This document shows, in pieces, positions 56,055-64,000 of a DNA stretch of 64,000 bases. Source of the DNA: Bacteroidota bacterium (GTDB lineage Bacteria > Bacteroidota > Bacteroidia > AKYH767-A > 2013-40CM-41-45). The position numbers and the translations under genes are program-made. The first letter of the stretch is position 1. Every line of letters starts with the position of its first letter. The notes under the pieces are model-generated. The model worked only from the letters and a program-made list of their open reading frames with translations, made no database searches and was not told where the DNA came from. Where the stretch lies: NCBI GenBank assembly GCA_004295015.1, contig SHNE01000020.1, positions 62,001-126,000 on the forward strand, given 5' to 3'.

Positions 56055-56762
56055 TCAAAAAGCAATAACTTTGATGGAGTAGGAGCGATCAGAATTTTGA
56101 TTAGAAGAAATAGTATCCATAACTCGAAGTTCATAGTTCCCTCCATGAGTAAGTATACCTTTCCAGCTTTTTACTGCAACTGATGTCAATTGAATATCTT
56201 TCTCATAAAAACGAAATACGATATTTGCATTTTCTGATGTAAGAATAATGTTTATCTCCTTCGCTCCCGGAATTTCTAAATCATAAATTTTTATCTCATC
56301 AGGCTGTAGACTTCCCATAAAACCTTGTAGTACTGTCCCTTCCGGATTAATTCCAAAGGGCACCTTTCTGTATACTTCCGTACCTGCTGCTGAACTTAAC
56401 ACCATCCTGTCGACTGTCAACGAATCGATTTTGAACATTGAAATTTCAGCATCCCTGCTATAAAACTGAAATGATGTGTTAAGCGAATCCCTGCCTATTA
56501 AATTCCACTGGCCTGAATACTCACTGGCAACAAGTCTGACTGTACCATCAGGCTGAAAATAATACCCATCATTGTTAAGCATGTTGCCTTCAGACAGGCT
56601 CCACAAACCAAAAATGTAACTTCTGATAATCTCGGTCGTGTCTGTGATCGAATCCTTTGATTCATTAGCATTCTGATTCCCGGGTTCAGTACAAGAATAT
56701 TCAACAGTGAGAAAACAGGTAAACAGGATAATACTCTTTAATACATGAATTTTATTCCTCAT
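56055..56762 (-). CDS. Lipocalin-like lipoprotein
   Basis: 235 aa. A signal peptide ends VEYSC, predicting a lipoprotein. Residues about 45-130 resemble the small lipocalin-like domains of Bacteroidota (IFGLWSLSEGNMLNNDGYYFQPDGTV split across positions 50-75; SGQWNLIGRDSLNTSFQF later). The C-terminal half is a beta-rich region of unknown kind. It lies 17 bases downstream of tsaD in the same direction and is probably co-transcribed. Function unknown. Confidence 0.7.
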   Translation of the reverse strand: MRNKIHVLKSIILFTCFLTVEYSCTEPGNQNANESKDSITDTTEIIRSYIFGLWSLSEGNMLNNDGYYFQPDGTVRLVASEYSGQWNLIGRDSLNTSFQFYSRDAEISMFKIDSLTVDRMVLSSAAGTEVYRKVPFGINPEGTVLQGFMGSLQPDEIKIYDLEIPGAKEINIILTSENANIVFRFYEKDIQLTSVAVKSWKGILTHGGNYELRVMDTISSNQNSDRSYSIKVIAF

Positions 56763-56779
56763 ATCTTTTCCAATAAATT

Positions 56780-57814
56780 TTAAAATGGCATGCGTGCTTT
56801 CGGACTAATATCCAGAGCGGATTTATGGCCTGCCATATAATGGAAATAGCCTGCCATGGCAATCATGGCTGCGTTGTCAGTGCAATAAGCAAATGGAGGA
56901 ATAAAGACTCTCCATGCTTCTCTTTCCCCAAGCTCATTCAAGGAAGTTCTCAGGTAGGAGTTGGCACTGACACCACCCGCAATTGCAATATCCGAAATAC
57001 CTGTCTGCGAAGCTGCAAGTTTGAGTTTATCAAGAAGAATGTGAACAATAGAGTGCTGGATTGAAGCACAAATATCATCCATATTGGATGATATAAAATC
57101 AGCATCCTTTGCTACTTCCTTCTGAATGAAATAAAGAAAGGCGGTCTTCAATCCACTAAAGCTAAAATCAAGGCCGGGAACCTGTGGCTTTGGAAATGAA
57201 AATCTATTAGGATTACCTTTTTTGGCATAACGATCAATCAATGGCCCTCCCGGATAAGGAAGTCCTACTATTTTTGCAGCCTTATCAAAAGCTTCTCCGG
57301 CGGCATCATCTTGAGTTTCACCAATGATAGTCATGTCGAGATAACTATCAACCCGAATAATCTGAGTATGACCACCGGAAACCGTCATACATAAAAATGG
57401 AAATGAAGGCTCTTTATCCAAACCCATTTTCTCAGACTTAATGAAATGAGCAAGGACATGGCCTTGCATATGGTTTATACCTATTAATGGTATATCCAAT
57501 CCGAATGCCATGGCCTTGGCAAAGGAAACACCTACATGCAAGGCACCCATTAAGCCGGGACCAATTGTCACAGAAACCGCATGGAGTTCGTTTTTGGTTA
57601 TATTTGCAACACGTAATGCTTCATCCACAACTAAAACAATTTTTTGTTGGTGTGCCCTGGAAGCCAATTCCGGCACCACACCACCAAAAAAACGATGAAT
57701 TAAATCCTGATTTGCAATGATATTAGACAATTCCGTCTTGTCTCGTAGAACAGAGGCAGAAGTCTCATCGCAAGAGGATTCAATTCCAAGAATATAAACT
57801 GGTGAATCAGACAC
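56780..57814 (-). CDS. tsaD: tRNA t6A37 threonylcarbamoyltransferase subunit TsaD
   Basis: 344 aa with a GTG start. ASKHA ATPase family: GIESSCDETSASV at the N-terminus, the metal-binding His pair in NHMQGHVLAHF, FLCMTVSGGHTQI and DFSFSGLKTAFLYF, and AIAGGVSANSYLR near the end. TsaD, with TsaB and TsaE, makes t6A on tRNAs reading ANN codons. It is divergent from tamB, an arrangement I recall as common in Bacteroidota. Confidence 0.96.
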   Translation of the reverse strand: MSDSPVYILGIESSCDETSASVLRDKTELSNIIANQDLIHRFFGGVVPELASRAHQQKIVLVVDEALRVANITKNELHAVSVTIGPGLMGALHVGVSFAKAMAFGLDIPLIGINHMQGHVLAHFIKSEKMGLDKEPSFPFLCMTVSGGHTQIIRVDSYLDMTIIGETQDDAAGEAFDKAAKIVGLPYPGGPLIDRYAKKGNPNRFSFPKPQVPGLDFSFSGLKTAFLYFIQKEVAKDADFISSNMDDICASIQHSIVHILLDKLKLAASQTGISDIAIAGGVSANSYLRTSLNELGEREAWRVFIPPFAYCTDNAAMIAMAGYFHYMAGHKSALDISPKARMPF

Positions 57815-57824
57815 GGTATGATAG

Positions 57825-57983
57825 TTGCATTATAATAATCTTTCTCCTGATTTTCTAATCCCCAAAAGTATCAAAAAAATTAAAAGACTTGTTTTATGGA
57901 CTTCAGGGATAGTTATACTAATCCTTTGCAGTTTTTTTTTTTTTTTTTAGTTTTCCTTTTTCCAGACCTGGCTTGCTGGTCAT
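57825..57983 (+). pseudogene. Severed N-terminal membrane anchor of TamB
   Basis: In the frame of the TamB gene the sequence 57825-57947 reads through a basic start (KKIKRLVLW) and a hydrophobic helix (GIVILILCSFFFFF) that is the expected TamB anchor, then meets TAG at 57948-57950, created where a run of 17 T (57932-57948) ends. The same frame continues FSFFQTWLAGHLTKYLSKEL, the usual TamB juncture. The only in-frame initiator is TTG 57825. The amber stop disconnects the anchor from the body. Confidence 0.65.
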
Positions 57984-60900
57984 TTGACTAAGTATCTTTC
58001 GAAGGAACTTCAAACAAAAATTCAAATTGAAAAAGTTCAGATTAATTTTCTTTCCGGATTCACGCTCGATGGGGTCTATTTAGAAGATCAACATGAAGAC
58101 ACCCTGCTATTTGCTAAGTCGATTGGATTTACAGTACGCGACATAAGTACCTCAGAACGGAAATTACTGGTTAAAAGAATTAGCTTGTCTCAGGCAAGTT
58201 TCCACCTGAATCAATATGCAGGTGAGGAGCACGACAACCTATATTTTCTTCTCGACTACTTCACAGGTAGCGATTCAACTGTAGATTCCACTTCAAAGGC
58301 ATGGGATGTACGATTTGAAAAAATTGACCTTGACAATGTTGCTTTCAAACATTGGGTTGAAGGAGATACTCTCTCGCCGGTTGGGATAAATTTCACAGAC
58401 ATTTCAATTGATAAAATCTATGGCTCCTTTGAAAAATTGCGTTTTGAAGGGGACTCCTTATTTGTAGACATTAACAGGCTATCATTCCGGGAGAAAAGTG
58501 GTTTTAAGGTAAATGAATTTAGAGCAAGAGCCAAGATTGCCTCTAATGAAATGCGTTTTACAGACTTACACATCAAATCTCCTCAGACTGAAATAAACGG
58601 GAACCTGACATTTGAGTATGACAGCTTTGCCGATTTCACTTGGTTCACAAGACTAATTCAATGGAAAGCTGATTTTGTAAACACGAATGTATCCTTTGAA
58701 GACATTGCCTACTTCGCTCCCGATCTGTGGGGAATAAAAAATGTTCTCGCATTATCCGGAAATTTTAAAGGCAGCGTGCACAAGTTCAAAGGAAAAAATG
58801 TTGATCTCCGCTGGGGAGAAAAATCTTATTTCAAAGGGAACGTCGGAATGTATGGCTTACCAAATTTCGCAGAAACCTTTATGGATGTTCAGGCAGATGA
58901 GTTGAGCACCACTAAAAAGGACGTGGAAGTTTTTCCATTATATCCATTTACTGAAGGCAAAACTTTAAAACTCCCTGATAATATGGCTACGCTGGGGGAG
59001 GTTAAATTCAAAGGGAAATTTACCGGGTTCTATAGTGACTTTGTTGCCTATGGAAATATAAGCACTGCCCTGGGGTATATTTCATCCGATCTGAATCTGA
59101 AACATGATGCCAAAACATCAAACTATTTCTATCAGGGTCATCTTTCTGCAACCAATTTCAATGTCGGAAAATTAATTTCTAAAAATGATCTGGGCTTAGT
59201 GAGCTTCAATGCTCAAGTGAAAGGAAGTGGTCTGCGTATCGATAACATTGATGCACGAATGACAGGGACTGTACAGGCACTTGGATTTAAAAACTATACT
59301 TATCGGAATATAAAAGTCGATGGGGAGTTGTCAAAAAAACTTTTCAATGGAGCATTAACTATCCATGAAAGAAACCTGGATCTCGATTTTCAAGGTGCTA
59401 TTGATTTCAGGGATTCACTACCCCTGTTCAATTTTACTGCAATGATTGACAATGCTAACCTGGATTCTCTGCATCTCATTGAACTTCCAAATGAAAATAT
59501 ATTAAAAACTTCGGTAACCAGCTCTCTCAGAGGAAACCGGCTGGATAATCTGGAAGGTTCAGTTGAAATTTCGAATACCTTTCTTCGCAATGGAAAGCGC
59601 ATGTACAGAATTAACAATGTATTACTGACAGCAAGGAAAGAATCCACCTCACTTAAAAGTCTGAAGTTAAATTCAGATTTTATGGATGCCAGTATTAATG
59701 GTCAGTTTGAACTTGCAAGTCTCATGGATGCATTCAAGGAAATATTGCCCCGGTATCTTCCTTCCGTGGTACTTCCTCTCAAAAAAAATCCTGGTAATCA
59801 AAATTTTAGTTTCGACATCCATCTGAGAAATACCAATCTTATCACTGAAATTTTTCTTCCATCTTGGACTATTGACCCAATGACTTTTTTAACCGGAAAA
59901 GTAAATACGGTTGATCAGTCATTCAACATGTTCTTACAGTCACCTAGCATACGATATAACTCTCTGGTTTTTCATTCGGTTGATTTAAAAGTAAATGCAA
60001 ACAACAGTGAAATGTCAATGTTGGCTCATCTAAGCCAGTTTAATTTCAGTGAGAAATCCTACATCCCAAATGTAGAACTGATTTCGTCAGCTAAAGGAAA
60101 TGTGATCAAGGCAGATCTTCATTTGGCCGATGCAGACAGCTTTCCAAACAGGGCGCATTTGAAAGCAGGTGTCGAATTTTTTTCCGCTACCAGATTTGAT
60201 CTTAAATTCGATACATCATCAATCGTCCTGAAAAATAAATTGTGGAATATCAATTCATCAAACATTGTAGCATTTGATAGCAGCAGCATCCGCTTTAGCA
60301 GTTTAAGTTTTAGTAGTGAAAACGAATCTGTAGATGTAGATGGAATTATTGGCACCTCAATTGAAGAGAATTTAAGGCTTAAGTTTAGCAATTTTAACCT
60401 CAACAATTTAGATCCACTGCTACAACTTGGAAACAGCCGGGTTGGTGGTCGTATCAACGGAGACCTGATTTTGAATGAAGCCAGGACAAATCTCAAGGCA
60501 GAAACTGATTTGATGATTTCAAACCTGGTCCTAAACGATGACACCTTGGGAAATGCTAAAATTGTTTCCAGGTTTAATGGAGAACAAAAAATTGTGGTTG
60601 CTAATATTGAAATAACAAAAGGAACTGCAAAAATAATAGACATCAAAGGAAATTATTATGCTGCTAAGGAAGAGGACAATCTGGATTTCGACATTCATAT
60701 CTCAAACCTCTATCTTAGAACAATTGAAAGATACATTGATGAAATACTTTCTGAGGTTCGTGGAAAGGTTTCAGCCGACTTAAAACTCACTGGTACTATG
60801 AAGGAACCCGTATTTGAAGGATCGGTAGATTTTGCCAGAGCCACTTGTATTGTAAATTACCTGAACACAAAATATAGTTTCACAAATACGGTAAAAGTAA

Positions 60901-62291
60901 GTAAGAACGTTTTTGATCTCTCCGGAGTAACGATAATAGATAAAGATAATAACGAAGCGAAAGTCAAAGGAAAAATCACACATAATTTCTTTGATCAGTT
61001 TGCTTTTGATGTTGAGGTATATCCTAAGAATTTTCAAATGCTTAATACAAGTTATGCTCAAAATTCACTTTACTACGGAAATGCAGTTGTGAGTGGCTAT
61101 GCTCATTTTTACGGACCCTTGAACCAGATTGCGATGGATATTAATCTTTCACCCGGCAAAGGAACCTTAATAAATATTCCACTCAGTAATTCCGCAGAAG
61201 TTACCCAGAGTGATTTTATAACTTTTGTGGATCATACAAAGAATTACGAGTATGATGAGAAACCGCGTTCTCTGGTGACAAATTCAGGAATAAGTTTGAA
61301 TATGAATCTTGACATGAACCCGAGCGCAACCATTAATCTGATATTCGACGAGAAGATTGGTGACGTGATTTCAGGTACCGGTGATGGAAGTATCCGACTT
61401 GATATTAATACCAATGGTGAGTTCAGCATGTACGGAACCTATACAATTTCCAGAGGTGAGTATCTTTTCACTTTGCAAAACCTGATTAACAAGAAATTTA
61501 TAGTCGACTCAGGAAGTAAAATAACCTGGGCAGGAGACCCATACGAGGCGAATGTTGACCTGTCGGCTGTTTATGTATTATATACATCCTCACTCTATAA
61601 TCTTGTTCAGGATTCAACCTATAAGCGACGTTTACCGGTTGAATGCCGGCTTCTCTTGACGAATAAGCTTTTGAACCCTACCATTAATTATGAAATTAGT
61701 GTCAGAGGTCTTGATCCGACCGGGGAGAGTATAGTTAAGAGCATACTCAATTCTGAGCAGGAGGTCAGCAAGCAAATGTTTAGTTTATTATTATTGAATC
61801 AATTTTCTCCTCCATCCAGTCAGACAGCTTCATCATCCCGAATCGATGCCGGAGCCGGAGCCGGAGCAAGTGCCTCTGAGTTGTTAAGTAACCAGGTTAG
61901 CAATTGGCTTGGAAGACTCAGCAAAGATGTAAATATTGGAATCAATTACAGATCAAGGGACAACTACAGCAATGAGGAAATTCAGTTACTCTTCGCAAAG
62001 TCGTTATTTAATGATCGATTACTCGTTGAAGGTAATGTGGGTTATACAAGCAATCAAACTCAAAACACAAACGATCTGGTAGGTGATTTCTATGCTGAAT
62101 ATAAGGTCAGTGAAGATGGCCGCTTTCGATTAAAAGGATTTAACAGATCCAACGCAGATAACATTTTAAATTATTCTGCTCCATATACACAAGGTTTTGG
62201 TATTTTCTTCCGTCAGGAATTTAATGACATTCCTGATTTACTAAGGAGACTTAAACTGCTGGATCGAGAAAAAAATAAAAACTTGCAATAA
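57984..62291 (+). CDS. tamB: TamB/DUF490 family translocation and assembly module (anchor missing)
   Basis: 1435 aa from the first in-frame initiator (TTG 57984) after the amber codon. The body is a long repetitive beta-taco with YLSKELQTKIQIEKVQI at the start and the C-terminal DUF490 domain with ISRGEYLFTLQNLINKKF, YEISVRGLDPTGESIV, SLLLLNQFSPPSSQ and YKVSEDGRFRLKGFNRSN. TamB spans the periplasm with a BamA-like partner and is tied to outer-membrane protein insertion and lipid traffic. Without the upstream TM helix (57825-57947) it could not anchor to the inner membrane, so either the stop is an error, it is suppressed, or the gene is disrupted. A short GCCGGA repeat at about 61850 encodes an Ala-Gly stretch. 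Confidence 0.85.
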   Translation: MTKYLSKELQTKIQIEKVQINFLSGFTLDGVYLEDQHEDTLLFAKSIGFTVRDISTSERKLLVKRISLSQASFHLNQYAGEEHDNLYFLLDYFTGSDSTVDSTSKAWDVRFEKIDLDNVAFKHWVEGDTLSPVGINFTDISIDKIYGSFEKLRFEGDSLFVDINRLSFREKSGFKVNEFRARAKIASNEMRFTDLHIKSPQTEINGNLTFEYDSFADFTWFTRLIQWKADFVNTNVSFEDIAYFAPDLWGIKNVLALSGNFKGSVHKFKGKNVDLRWGEKSYFKGNVGMYGLPNFAETFMDVQADELSTTKKDVEVFPLYPFTEGKTLKLPDNMATLGEVKFKGKFTGFYSDFVAYGNISTALGYISSDLNLKHDAKTSNYFYQGHLSATNFNVGKLISKNDLGLVSFNAQVKGSGLRIDNIDARMTGTVQALGFKNYTYRNIKVDGELSKKLFNGALTIHERNLDLDFQGAIDFRDSLPLFNFTAMIDNANLDSLHLIELPNENILKTSVTSSLRGNRLDNLEGSVEISNTFLRNGKRMYRINNVLLTARKESTSLKSLKLNSDFMDASINGQFELASLMDAFKEILPRYLPSVVLPLKKNPGNQNFSFDIHLRNTNLITEIFLPSWTIDPMTFLTGKVNTVDQSFNMFLQSPSIRYNSLVFHSVDLKVNANNSEMSMLAHLSQFNFSEKSYIPNVELISSAKGNVIKADLHLADADSFPNRAHLKAGVEFFSATRFDLKFDTSSIVLKNKLWNINSSNIVAFDSSSIRFSSLSFSSENESVDVDGIIGTSIEENLRLKFSNFNLNNLDPLLQLGNSRVGGRINGDLILNEARTNLKAETDLMISNLVLNDDTLGNAKIVSRFNGEQKIVVANIEITKGTAKIIDIKGNYYAAKEEDNLDFDIHISNLYLRTIERYIDEILSEVRGKVSADLKLTGTMKEPVFEGSVDFARATCIVNYLNTKYSFTNTVKVSKNVFDLSGVTIIDKDNNEAKVKGKITHNFFDQFAFDVEVYPKNFQMLNTSYAQNSLYYGNAVVSGYAHFYGPLNQIAMDINLSPGKGTLINIPLSNSAEVTQSDFITFVDHTKNYEYDEKPRSLVTNSGISLNMNLDMNPSATINLIFDEKIGDVISGTGDGSIRLDINTNGEFSMYGTYTISRGEYLFTLQNLINKKFIVDSGSKITWAGDPYEANVDLSAVYVLYTSSLYNLVQDSTYKRRLPVECRLLLTNKLLNPTINYEISVRGLDPTGESIVKSILNSEQEVSKQMFSLLLLNQFSPPSSQTASSSRIDAGAGAGASASELLSNQVSNWLGRLSKDVNIGINYRSRDNYSNEEIQLLFAKSLFNDRLLVEGNVGYTSNQTQNTNDLVGDFYAEYKVSEDGRFRLKGFNRSNADNILNYSAPYTQGFGIFFRQEFNDIPDLLRRLKLLDREKNKNLQ

Positions 62292-62332
62292 TTATTTGAG
62301 TGTATATAAATTCATGTCCGGCTTAAAATAAA

Positions 62333-62364
62333 AAAACCGAACCTTACGGGGTTCGGTTTTCTTT
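62333..62364 (+). terminator. Rho-independent terminator after tamB
   Basis: An 11-bp perfect stem, AAAACCGAACC (62333-62343) with GGTTCGGTTTT (62350-62360), closes a TTACGG loop and is followed by CTTT. It lies 42 bases past the tamB stop. Confidence 0.85.
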
Positions 62365-62396
62365 GATCAACCTGTTAGGTTGTCATTTGTGTTCAA

Positions 62397-62441
62397 CCAT
62401 ACGTGTTTCAGTTTTGTTTGTGTTTGTTATACAATGATACA
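62397..62441 (+). repeat. Intergenic repeat unit, copy A
   Basis: Begins CCATACG (62397-62403) and ends ACAATGATACA (62431-62441), with a T/G-rich filler. The same two motifs recur in copy B at 62622-62659. A 10-codon ORF (ATG 62434 to TAA 62466) begins in the end motif. Confidence 0.55.
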
Positions 62442-62556
62442 ACGTGCAGCTTGCTGTGGTAAATAACTTTTCAGAGAATCTTACAGTTTATTATTTTTCT
62501 TACCACCGTACCCGGGAACACATTCTCAAGCATAAACCAAAAGGTCTGAAATAAAC

Positions 62557-62614
62557 AAACGCTGCCGAGCCTTACGGGGCTGTGCAGCGTTTGAGAGTAA
62601 CCTTACGGGGTTAC
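62557..62614 (+). repeat. Pair of hairpins with TTACGG loops
   Basis: The first hairpin pairs AAACGCTGC (62557-62565) with GCAGCGTTT (62584-62592) around an inner AGCC/GGCT stem and a TTACGG loop; the second pairs GTAACC (62597-62602) with GGTTAC (62609-62614) around the same TTACGG loop. The loop and its CC/GG closing pairs are identical to those of the terminator at 62333-62360. The first could terminate transcription weakly (TTTG); the second has no T tail. Confidence 0.65.
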
Positions 62615-62621
62615 CGGTAAA

Positions 62622-62659
62622 CCATACGCTTTTGTCTAGGTTTATATTACAATGATACA
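62622..62659 (+). repeat. Intergenic repeat unit, copy B
   Basis: Begins CCATACG (62622-62628) and ends ACAATGATACA (62649-62659), seven bases shorter between the two motifs than copy A. In both copies the unit follows a TTACGG-loop hairpin. Confidence 0.55.
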
Positions 62660-62849
62660 GCATGTTTGAACCACATAGTATTCACAAACGGCTATAAACT
62701 CACAGCTGTAAGTTTTCTCAATTATTGAAGGAAGGAGTCCGGGTTAACGATGTTTTTTGCTCAGAAAAGCACAATATTCGAGTATTACTTAAATTTCAAT
62801 TGACAGATTTTAAACTTTCCTGTTCAATTTGCTTCAAAAAATTGAAATA

Positions 62850-62877
62850 TTGGTTAGCCGGAACTTTGTTAACTTTG
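62850..62877 (+). promoter_or_regulatory. Bacteroidota-type promoter for ribBA
   Basis: TTG (62850-62852), a 17-base spacer, and TAACTTTG (62870-62877) match the TTG/TAnnTTTG consensus and lie 20 bases before the ribBA ATG. Confidence 0.68.
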
Positions 62878-62897
62878 CAAAGTTTCAAATTCCAAAT

Positions 62898-64000
62898 ATG
62901 TTCAAGCTTAATACAATTGAAGAAGCCCTCTCTGACCTGCAAGAAGGCAAAGTAATTATTGTTGTGGATGATGCCAACAGAGAGAATGAAGGGGATTTCA
63001 TCGTCCCGGCTGAAATGGCAAGTCCTGAAGTAATAAATTTTATGGCTACACATGGAAGGGGTTTAATATGTGTTGCCTTGACAGAAGATAGATGTCAGGA
63101 GTTGGATCTTAATCTGATGGTCCAGAAGAATACGTCAAGCCACGAAACACAATTCACTGTTTCTGTTGACTTGCTTGGTTTTGGAACGAGTACCGGAATT
63201 TCAGCGAGTGATAGATCTAAAACCGTGCGGGCATTGATTGATCCATCCACAAAGAAAGAGCATCTAGGTAGGCCGGGGCATATTTTTCCTCTCATAGCTA
63301 AAAAAGGCGGAGTTCTAAGGCGGACAGGGCATACAGAAGCAACTGTCGACCTGAGCAGACTGGCCGGTTTCAAACCAGCCGGTGCTTTGGTTGAAATTAT
63401 GAACGAAGATGGAACCATGGCCAGGTTACCGGACTTGATTAAAATTGCCGAAAAATTCAAACTGAAAATTATTAGTATTGAAGATCTGATCGCTTATCGG
63501 TTAAAGAAGGAAAGTCTCATCGAAAAAGAGGTGAGCGTTAAACTTCCAACTGTTTGGGGTGATTTTGACTTGCATGCATATAAACAAATTACCACAGGAC
63601 AAGAGCATCTCGCTCTGGTTAAGGGAACATGGAAAAGTGATGAAGCCGTTCTGGTAAGAGTACATTCTTCCTGCCTGACAGGTGACATTTTTGGATCGTG
63701 CAGGTGTGATTGTGGACCACAATTACATTCATCTATGGAGATGATTGAGAAAGCAGGAAAAGGTGTGATAGTTTACATGAATCAAGAAGGAAGAGGTATT
63801 GGTTTGCTGAACAAACTTAAGGCATACAAACTTCAGGAGAATGGACTTGATACAGTAGAAGCAAATATTGAGCTTGGCTTTGAAAGCGATGAACGAGATT
63901 ATGGAGTCGGAGCACAGATATTGCGCGATTTGGGAGTGTCAAAGATGAAACTGATGACAAACAATCCGAAGAAAAGAGCCGGTTTAATTGGCTACGGACT
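62898..64000 (+). CDS. ribBA: Bifunctional RibBA (DHBP synthase / GTP cyclohydrolase II), 3' end outside the window
   Basis: ATG 62898 opens a frame of 367 codons that reaches the window end without a stop. The first half is 3,4-dihydroxy-2-butanone-4-phosphate synthase: [37 protein letters not shown] and [16 protein letters not shown]. The second half (from about residue 210) is GTP cyclohydrolase II with the three zinc Cys in [16 protein letters not shown] and the NQEGRGIGL loop. Together they make the two precursors of riboflavin. The acidic loop has DDANREN where DDEDREN is usual. The promoter is at 62850-62877. Confidence 0.95.
   Translation, partial: MFKLNTIEEALSDLQEGKVIIVVDDANRENEGDFIVPAEMASPEVINFMATHGRGLICVALTEDRCQELDLNLMVQKNTSSHETQFTVSVDLLGFGTSTGISASDRSKTVRALIDPSTKKEHLGRPGHIFPLIAKKGGVLRRTGHTEATVDLSRLAGFKPAGALVEIMNEDGTMARLPDLIKIAEKFKLKIISIEDLIAYRLKKESLIEKEVSVKLPTVWGDFDLHAYKQITTGQEHLALVKGTWKSDEAVLVRVHSSCLTGDIFGSCRCDCGPQLHSSMEMIEKAGKGVIVYMNQEGRGIGLLNKLKAYKLQENGLDTVEANIELGFESDERDYGVGAQILRDLGVSKMKLMTNNPKKRAGLIGYG

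Larger units (their letters stand above)
62292..62897. other. 606-base non-coding gap between tamB and ribBA
   Basis: No gene-sized ORF with coding character is seen. It holds the tamB terminator hairpin, a second small hairpin (CAACCT-GTT-AGGTTG, 62368-62382), two more hairpins with the same loop as the terminator (62557-62592 and 62597-62614), a duplicated block (62397-62441 and 62622-62659) and, at its end, the ribBA promoter. No FMN riboswitch-like conserved segment was recognised ahead of ribBA. Confidence 0.7.

Noticed and set aside
57900-57990. Repair of tamB by one base slip in the T17 tract
   Set aside because: Reading with 16 or 18 T leads to TGA or TAA downstream in the other frames, so a single slip does not join the anchor to the body.
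61845-61870. GCCGGA repeat in tamB as a phase-variable microsatellite
   Set aside because: Only three 6-base units that keep the frame; it encodes an Ala-Gly stretch and cannot switch the reading frame.
62292-62897. FMN riboswitch upstream of ribBA
   Set aside because: No RFN-type conserved core or long multi-branch element was recognised; the hairpins present have a different repeated loop, and the promoter lies only 20 bases before the ATG.
62725-62955. A 76-aa plus-strand ORF overlapping the ribBA start
   Set aside because: It overlaps the ribBA start in another frame, spans the ribBA promoter, and has no coding pattern or family resemblance.
1-64000. Prophage, insertion sequence, CRISPR or defence island
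   Set aside because: No transposase, integrase, Cas or restriction gene, no direct-repeat arrays, and no tRNA gene was found in the window.

Overview
The window looks like chromosome of a member of the Bacteroidota (a T9SS-bearing, Chitinophagales/Sphingobacteriales/Flavobacteriales-type lineage; I cannot place it more precisely). The evidence is AT-rich DNA, a gliding-type (type B) and a type A T9SS C-terminal sorting domain, PorE-like TPR/propeller/OmpA architecture, lipoproteins with short lipoboxes, several GTG/TTG starts, promoter-like TTG-N16-19-TAnnTTTG elements instead of sigma70 boxes, and few Shine-Dalgarno sequences. No rRNA, tRNA, CRISPR array, prophage or insertion sequence was seen. 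It is a dense housekeeping and cell-envelope region.

Layout. 0-7.4 kb, plus strand: AsmA-like envelope protein, PorE-like TPR/PD40/OmpA protein, a large secreted type B T9SS substrate and a DUF2279 protein. 7.4-17.3 kb, mostly minus: rhodanese, a T9SS type A substrate cut by a nonsense codon, GNAT acetyltransferase, uvrB, DedA-aroE, a DUF2027/Smr protein, a secreted tandem VOC protein and arginine decarboxylase. 17.4-21.3 kb, plus: arginase/agmatinase-family enzyme, argS, a YiiX-like hydrolase and a DUF4878 lipoprotein, closely spaced as one operon and divergent from the decarboxylase, so arginine use is clustered. 21.3-28.5 kb, minus: FAH-family hydrolase, DEDDh exonuclease, TPR/PD40 protein, 2-oxoacid dehydrogenase E2, a GT2 glycosyltransferase fused to a degenerate sugar-transferase module, and recR. 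28.6-31.2 kb, plus: sodium/solute symporter and LysM/RlpA-like protein. 31.2-34.6 kb, minus: inositol-phosphatase-family protein, lgt, mtaB. 34.9-36.6 kb: oligopeptide-type binding lipoprotein. 36.6-41.5 kb, minus: mutL, two rhomboids, EEP-family protein. 41.7-46.2 kb: TerB-like, msrA, DinB, two unknowns, methyltransferase, nhaA. 46.3-53 kb, minus: complete RND efflux set (adaptor, pump, TolC) beneath a TolB-like propeller protein. 53-56 kb: M13 peptidase and fasciclin lipoprotein. 56-62.3 kb: lipocalin-like lipoprotein, tsaD, and divergently a TamB homologue whose membrane anchor is separated by an in-frame amber codon next to a T17 tract. 62.3-62.9 kb: a non-coding stretch with repeated hairpins. 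62.9-64 kb: ribBA, running off the end.

Functional themes are outer-membrane biogenesis and T9SS export (AsmA, TamB, PorE-like, T9SS cargo, Lgt), DNA repair (UvrB, RecR, MutL), t6A/ms2t6A modification at tRNA position 37 (TsaD, MtaB) and arginine/polyamine metabolism. I found no convincing new multi-gene system. The items most worth a second look are the intergenic TTACGG-loop hairpin block before ribBA, the TamB amber/T17 site, the T9SS substrate whose sorting domain sits behind a single stop, the GT2/pseudo-sugar-transferase fusion, and a MutL with an eroded endonuclease motif.
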